Below are positions 60,342-64,000 of a stretch of 64,000 nucleotides of DNA, piece by piece. The translations under genes and the position numbers were made by a program. Source of the DNA: Flagellimonas lutaonensis (lineage in GTDB: Bacteria > Bacteroidota > Bacteroidia > Flavobacteriales > Flavobacteriaceae); assembly GCF_000963865.1 (NCBI RefSeq), contig NZ_CP011071.1, positions 1,802,501 through 1,866,500 of the forward strand, read 5' to 3'. Numbering within the stretch: position 1 is the stretch's first letter; every line of letters starts with the position of its first letter. Below the pieces are notes generated by a model. The model saw nothing but the letters and a program-made list of their open reading frames with translations, ran no database searches and had not been told where the DNA came from.

Positions 60342-62129
60342 ATGACAACAAAAGCAAGTACCACAAGAAAGCGTAGAAGTACAACAACTACTGCGAAGAA
60401 AGAAGTTAACGGAAAAAAAGTTCCGGTACTTCAAATCGAGAACATTCCAATTGGCAAAATTAAGCCTGACCCCAAGCAACCGAGAAAGACCTTTGATGAA
60501 AAACAGCTACAACAGCTCTCGGATAGTATCAAAGAGTTTGGTGTGCTACAACCGATAACGGTTCGGAAATCTGGAAAGGACTTTATCATCGTTATGGGCG
60601 AAAGACGATTTCGCGCAAGCAAGATTGCCAGAAAGAATACAATTCCCAGTATAGTAAGAACTTATGAAAACGATGAAGTGTTGGAAGTTCAAATCATCGA
60701 AAACTTGCAAAGAAAGGACGTAGAGCCTACCGAAGAAGCCGAAGCGATAGCTTATCTAAGCGACAAATATCAACCCTCTGAAATCGCAAAGCGTTTGGGA
60801 AGAACCGACAATTTCATAAGACAACGTTTGAAGTTGGCTGGATTGATTGACGGTTTCAAACATTTTGTTCGCAATGGTGAAATGACCATTTCGTTAGGTG
60901 TTGGTGTCGCACTTTTTGAACCAGAGGAACAACAAATGATGTTGGAAACGATGGGCGAGGATTACAATTCACATCAAATCAACAGGATGATTAAAGACCA
61001 GACTTATGATTTGGAAAAAGCACCCTTTGATGTAGCCGATAAGACTTTGGTGGCTAAAGCGGGTTCTTGTGTAGAATGTCCATTCAATGCTGCGAATCAA
61101 GGCAATCTGTTTGGTGAAGGCAAGATGGTCTGTACGAAATCGCCCTGTTTTGAGACGAAAAAGACCAAATCGTTCTTGAACCTTATTGAAAAATCCAAGA
61201 AAAAAAACCTTTTGCTCATTCCTGAAATAAGACAGTACTGGGCTGATGAAGAAAAAAATCAGCTCGTTATTTCCCAACTGGAAAATAATGGATTGAAAGT
61301 CTATTTGCTGGACGATGTCGAAATTATAGAGAATCCTATCGAGCCGACAATGGATGCTATTAAGATTGAATATCAGCATTATGATTATTCCGAGGATGAA
61401 CTGAAAGCAGAGTTCAAAGAGGCTATTCAGCAATATAAGGAAGAACTGAAAACGTATTGTTCAGCAGAAAAGAATGGTTTTGTAAATGGTATCGTCTTCC
61501 ATCCTGAAACATATCAAAACAAGAATGTTTTCATAAAAGTGATTGAGAAATTAAAGAATGATTCTTCTGAATATTCAGCACCATTGGCCAATAGGAAAAT
61601 GGCAGATTGTACGCCCGAAGAACAAATCATCAAAATCAACGAGCGTGAAATCCGCAAGCGACAGATTGAAAACAACAAGCAATTTGAGGAAGTGGTGCAG
61701 ATGATTCGTGAGACGGATTATATCGATACCAAAAAAACGCTTTCGGTAGATGAAATGGTTGCGTTTTCCATTTCACTCTTTGAAAACAATGTGGACTATA
61801 TGAGCCGGCAAAAATGCTTTTCAGGATTTTTCGCCAAAACATCGAAAATGTCCAGGGTTGAAATAGTCGAGCATTTCAAGAAGAATTTCAAAAAGGAAAT
61901 CTTTCACAAGTTGATTCGGTATATGCTCACGAAGCAAGTACATTTTAGCGAAAGCAACCATAACAATAACCTCACGAATATTTCATTTTACTATGCGATG
62001 CAGGGATATTACAAATCCAAGATTGCAGACATTGAGAAGAGCTATGCTGAGAAACGAAACAAGCGTGAAGCACGTTTGAAAGAGCGTATCGCAGTTCTTG
62101 AAAAGAAAATCCAAGAGCTCAAGGATTAG
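60342..62129 (+). CDS. ParB/RepB/Spo0J-like protein, long form
   Basis: A 595-residue protein. A ParB N-terminal nuclease-like domain (~28-115) shows NIPIGKIKPDPKQPRKTFDE, GVLQPITVRK and the GERRFRASK box; IIENLQRKDVEPTEEAEAI follows, then a helix-turn-helix (PSEIAKRLGRTDNFIRQRLK, about 145-165). The remaining ~400 residues include a Cys-containing patch (CVECPFNAANQG, CTKSPCF), which may bind metal, and a charged coiled-coil end (AEKRNKREARLKERI). It is much longer than chromosomal ParB and resembles ParB proteins of mobile elements; no ParA is next to it. A role in partition or in gene control of the element is inferred. ATG 60342 is preferred over the upstream TTG. Confidence 0.85.
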   Translation: MTTKASTTRKRRSTTTTAKKEVNGKKVPVLQIENIPIGKIKPDPKQPRKTFDEKQLQQLSDSIKEFGVLQPITVRKSGKDFIIVMGERRFRASKIARKNTIPSIVRTYENDEVLEVQIIENLQRKDVEPTEEAEAIAYLSDKYQPSEIAKRLGRTDNFIRQRLKLAGLIDGFKHFVRNGEMTISLGVGVALFEPEEQQMMLETMGEDYNSHQINRMIKDQTYDLEKAPFDVADKTLVAKAGSCVECPFNAANQGNLFGEGKMVCTKSPCFETKKTKSFLNLIEKSKKKNLLLIPEIRQYWADEEKNQLVISQLENNGLKVYLLDDVEIIENPIEPTMDAIKIEYQHYDYSEDELKAEFKEAIQQYKEELKTYCSAEKNGFVNGIVFHPETYQNKNVFIKVIEKLKNDSSEYSAPLANRKMADCTPEEQIIKINEREIRKRQIENNKQFEEVVQMIRETDYIDTKKTLSVDEMVAFSISLFENNVDYMSRQKCFSGFFAKTSKMSRVEIVEHFKKNFKKEIFHKLIRYMLTKQVHFSESNHNNNLTNISFYYAMQGYYKSKIADIEKSYAEKRNKREARLKERIAVLEKKIQELKD

Positions 62130-62145
62130 CTTTTGTTGTTTGAAG

Positions 62146-62178
62146 AAGGGTCGGCATTCGTGTCGGCCCTTTTTCTTT
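62146..62178 (+). terminator. Terminator after the ParB-like gene
   Basis: A 9-bp stem GGGTCGGCA/TGTCGGCCC (two G-U pairs) with a TTCG tetraloop and a T-rich tail, 18 bases after the stop. Confidence 0.85.
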
Positions 62179-62230
62179 TTATGATATTAACAAAAGGGTA
62201 CTAAGAGAAAGCATCAATCAATATCAGCGC

Positions 62231-62383
62231 AAAGGTAAACTCGTAAAATACACCCATCAAAAGACTACGGCATAAAGCCGTTGCGCGCATCCCTCTTCTT
62301 ATTTATTCCGTTTCCTTTTGAGCTGTGATTTTAGCTTCCGTTTGGGTGATGCTCAAATATTGTTTAACTAAAATTTCAACATT
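62231..62383 (+). promoter_or_regulatory. Conserved leader of the 52-residue gene (copy B)
   Basis: Second copy of the leader at 60189-60341, with the same overall length to the ATG. The variable part is limited to a middle block (GCCGTTGCGCGCATCC here) and the last ten bases before the ATG. Confidence 0.7.
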
Positions 62384-62542
62384 ATGGAACAAGCATCAAA
62401 AGCAAAGATTTCGGTCGAGGAAGCCGAAGTACATTATCAATCCAGTAAGGAAAATTACATCATTGAAGGTGCCGAAAGTCATCTGGCTTACTATAGAGAG
62501 AAGCATCCAGAGTATTACGCTCTGCTATCACAAATTGTTTAA
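62384..62542 (+). CDS. Small 52-residue protein of the ParB/DUF932 module
   Basis: An ATG-initiated frame of 52 residues, MEQASKAKISVEEAEVHYQ onward, ending in EKHPEYYALLSQIV. It is acidic and predicted helical, without membrane segment. The full ParB-type leader precedes it, which strongly supports expression. The 3' end carries part of the leader motif for the next gene (CAAATTGTTTAA spans its stop). No family is recognised. Confidence 0.65.
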   Translation: MEQASKAKISVEEAEVHYQSSKENYIIEGAESHLAYYREKHPEYYALLSQIV

Positions 62543-62559
62543 CCTAAAATTCAAAAGCT

Positions 62560-63396
62560 ATGTATTTACAAAATTTGCAACAAGATGAGATTTTCGTTTC
62601 TAATGAAATGAAATCTTTGAAAAACCTGACCCAGATGGAATCCCGTCGCGGGCTTGAAAATGCCATCATCTCGAATGGTAAAATCGTTAATGTGGTATCT
62701 AACAGTTACGGCCACATTCCGAACCAACTGTTCTTCAAGAAAGCCGAAGAAATGCTGGTTGATGCTAGACTCAACTATCACAAACGCACCATCAACAAAA
62801 ACGATAGGTCTTTTATCACCGACTTTATAATTGACGACAAAAGCCAATTCACGGTCAAGAATGATAAGGATTTGATACTTCCGATGCTTCGGTTCAAGAA
62901 CTCGTATGATGGAAGCGAAAAGACCTCTGGCCATTTCGGTTTCTATCGAAAAGTATGCTCTAACGGTCTTCACGTCTCACAGGCTGAAATTGAGTTTTCG
63001 ATTAAGCACAGCAGAAATAATACAGACCTTATAATGCCAAGGTTGAACAACCTGTTTGATAAATTTCTGGATAACGAGTTCTACACCATCATCAAGAAAT
63101 TCGACAAGATGAAGGAATTTAAAATCATCGATACCAAGGAATTCGTAAAAGCGATACTGGACAGAACCAAATTGTTCCGCTATGAATGTAGCGATAAGAA
63201 CAGTGACCCATCGAAAAAGTCCCGAGAGGTTCTTGAAATTCTCAATTACGAAGCCCTATTGCTTGACGAAAAACCTAATCTTTGGTTGGGATATAACGCT
63301 TTCAACTCGGTATTGCACAATGTGCTGAAAAAGAGTTTCGGCCAACAGGAACGGTTGGATAAGAAATTGTTCGACGAAGTTTATGCCCTCGCATAA
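62560..63396 (+). CDS. DUF932-like (phage/plasmid-associated) protein
   Basis: A 278-residue protein with the DUF932 pattern: NSYGHIPNQLFFKKAEEML early, MLRFKNSYDGSEKTSGHFGF near 107-126 and YRKVCSNGLHVSQAEIEF near 128-145. The last third is helical (WLGYNAFNSVLHNVLKKSFG). DUF932 proteins occur on plasmids, phages and integrated elements, often with ParB-like or anti-restriction genes; their function is unknown. It starts 17 bases after the 52-residue gene and shares the short leader motif. Confidence 0.8.
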   Translation: MYLQNLQQDEIFVSNEMKSLKNLTQMESRRGLENAIISNGKIVNVVSNSYGHIPNQLFFKKAEEMLVDARLNYHKRTINKNDRSFITDFIIDDKSQFTVKNDKDLILPMLRFKNSYDGSEKTSGHFGFYRKVCSNGLHVSQAEIEFSIKHSRNNTDLIMPRLNNLFDKFLDNEFYTIIKKFDKMKEFKIIDTKEFVKAILDRTKLFRYECSDKNSDPSKKSREVLEILNYEALLLDEKPNLWLGYNAFNSVLHNVLKKSFGQQERLDKKLFDEVYALA

Positions 63397-63400
63397 ATCA

Positions 63401-63438
63401 AAAGGTTTATCCAGTACCTTAAACTGGATTTTTAACCT
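63401..63438. terminator. Probable bidirectional terminator
   Basis: AGGTT-ATCCAGT and ACTGGAT-AACCT arms form a 7-bp stem (63409-63415 with 63423-63429) extended by AGGTT/AACCT, with a T-run on the plus strand. It lies between the convergent DUF932-like and GNAT genes. Confidence 0.55.
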
Positions 63439-63455
63439 CTTTTCTTTTTGACATA

Positions 63456-63950
63456 TCACCAGTATTTATAAACCAAATGCAATCCAAAATCAAGTAAATC
63501 AATCTCTGAATCATACTTAGCACCCAACCGCAATGCAAGTTGAATTGAGGCTTCATTCGACGGGTCGATATAGCTCACCAATGAATCAAATTTTAAAGCC
63601 TCTAAAGCAAAAATCTTGACAGCAAGTCCAGCTTCCGTGGCAAAACCTTTGCCTTGATGTTCAGACAGTATCCAATAACCCAACTCGGGTTCAGGCCAAG
63701 GACGGGAATTCCAAAGCCCAACGGTTCCTATGAGGTTTTTTGATGTCTTTTCGGCTACTGCCAAATAGGAATAGCCGTTCAGTTCATAGTGCCCAATATA
63801 CGTGGCCAATAATCGGTAAGCTTCTTCCTTACTTTTAACACCGCCTACAAATCTGGCATTTTTCTCATCAGAATAGAATTTAGAGAACTGTTCGTAATCC
63901 GATGGTTCCCATTGTCTAAAAATCAGTCGTTCAGTTTCTAATCCTATCAT
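63456..63950 (-). CDS. GNAT acetyltransferase, RimJ/RimL type
   Basis: A 164-residue acetyltransferase. N-terminal LETERLIFRQWEPSDYEQF is typical of RimJ/RimL-like enzymes, with ELGYWILSEHQGKGFATEAG as the acetyl-CoA loop and VSYIDPSNEASIQLALRLGAKY as the C-terminal motif. Substrate unknown. It lies at the right edge, convergent to the DUF932-like gene, and may be cargo of the element or chromosomal. Confidence 0.9.
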   Translation of the reverse strand: MIGLETERLIFRQWEPSDYEQFSKFYSDEKNARFVGGVKSKEEAYRLLATYIGHYELNGYSYLAVAEKTSKNLIGTVGLWNSRPWPEPELGYWILSEHQGKGFATEAGLAVKIFALEALKFDSLVSYIDPSNEASIQLALRLGAKYDSEIDLLDFGLHLVYKYW

Positions 63951-64000
63951 AAACTATATCCATCTAAAAATACCCTTCTCAACCATTTTCGCACCTAAGC

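Larger units (their letters stand above)
59960..64000. mobile_element. Possible edge of a second integrated element next to tRNA-Leu
   Basis: Right of tRNA-Leu lies a 382-base gene-free stretch with two direct GGTACAACAT repeats (60020-60029, 60031-60040) that look like integrase arm sites. It is followed by a plasmid-type module (ParB-like, a 52-residue protein, DUF932-like). No integrase is in the window. The right end, if any, lies beyond base 64000. Confidence 0.4.

Overview
The window looks like a marine-type member of the Bacteroidota, most likely family Flavobacteriaceae (genus not resolved). The evidence is the recurrent promoter element TAnnTTTG, DnaE with a fused proofreading exonuclease, many lipoproteins whose acylated Cys is followed by acidic residues (the Bacteroidota surface-export pattern), a BlaI/M56-peptidase/TonB-C cluster, and families largely confined to this phylum (DUF4407, DUF4230, GIN/DUF2807, TIG-kelch lipoproteins).

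Layout. 1-1.0 kb: C-terminal end of a second, error-prone-type DNA polymerase III alpha. 1.2-4.6 kb: a translationally coupled small protein/nucleotidyltransferase pair, a small conserved protein and a YdeP-family molybdopterin oxidoreductase. 4.9-9.6 kb (minus strand): glutaryl-CoA-type dehydrogenase, then rpsP-rimM-sulfatase-trmN6 read right to left. 9.8-16.3 kb: DUF2383 stress-type protein, dnaE, trxA, DUF58 protein. 16.4-31.1 kb: an integrative island in the 3' end of tRNA-Asp, bounded by 24-bp direct repeats, with a tyrosine integrase at the tRNA end and a cargo of AT-rich genes: a Fic AMP-transferase and five predicted secreted or lipid-anchored proteins built from FN3, IPT/TIG and kelch domains. 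One of these is cut by a complete IS21-family insertion whose 4-bp target duplication is still intact. 31.2-33.2 kb: small genes, including a GIN-domain lipoprotein broken by one in-frame stop. 33.3-43.5 kb: metabolism, with xylBA, a ROK kinase, a candidate small RNA, and the complete histidine-degradation operon hutHIUG. 43.5-59.7 kb: nitroreductase, DUF456, a BlaI-M56-TPR-lipoprotein group with three operator palindromes, ruvC, a four-helix-bundle gene between inverted repeats, hemW, a cyclase, several small proteins, a membrane-anchored MutS-like ATPase, DUF4407, an SQR-like flavoprotein and an M20 dipeptidase. 59.8 kb to the end: a truncated and then an intact tRNA-Leu(UAG), followed by what appears to be the edge of a second integrated element carrying a ParB-like protein, a 52-residue protein and a DUF932-type protein, all sharing a duplicated 5' leader.

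How the parts work together. The hut genes convert histidine to glutamate in four steps. xylBA feeds xylose into the pentose phosphate pathway. rpsP/rimM/trmN6 serve ribosome and tRNA maturation. BlaI with the M56 peptidase is expected to form a membrane-signal-to-repressor switch. Both tRNA genes mark recombination hot spots, and the most unusual structure lies at and inside these two elements: paired att and arm motifs, TIG/kelch cargo, and the repeated leader of the ParB/DUF932 module. Everything is read by eye from sequence; family assignments rest on motif recognition, not on database searches.
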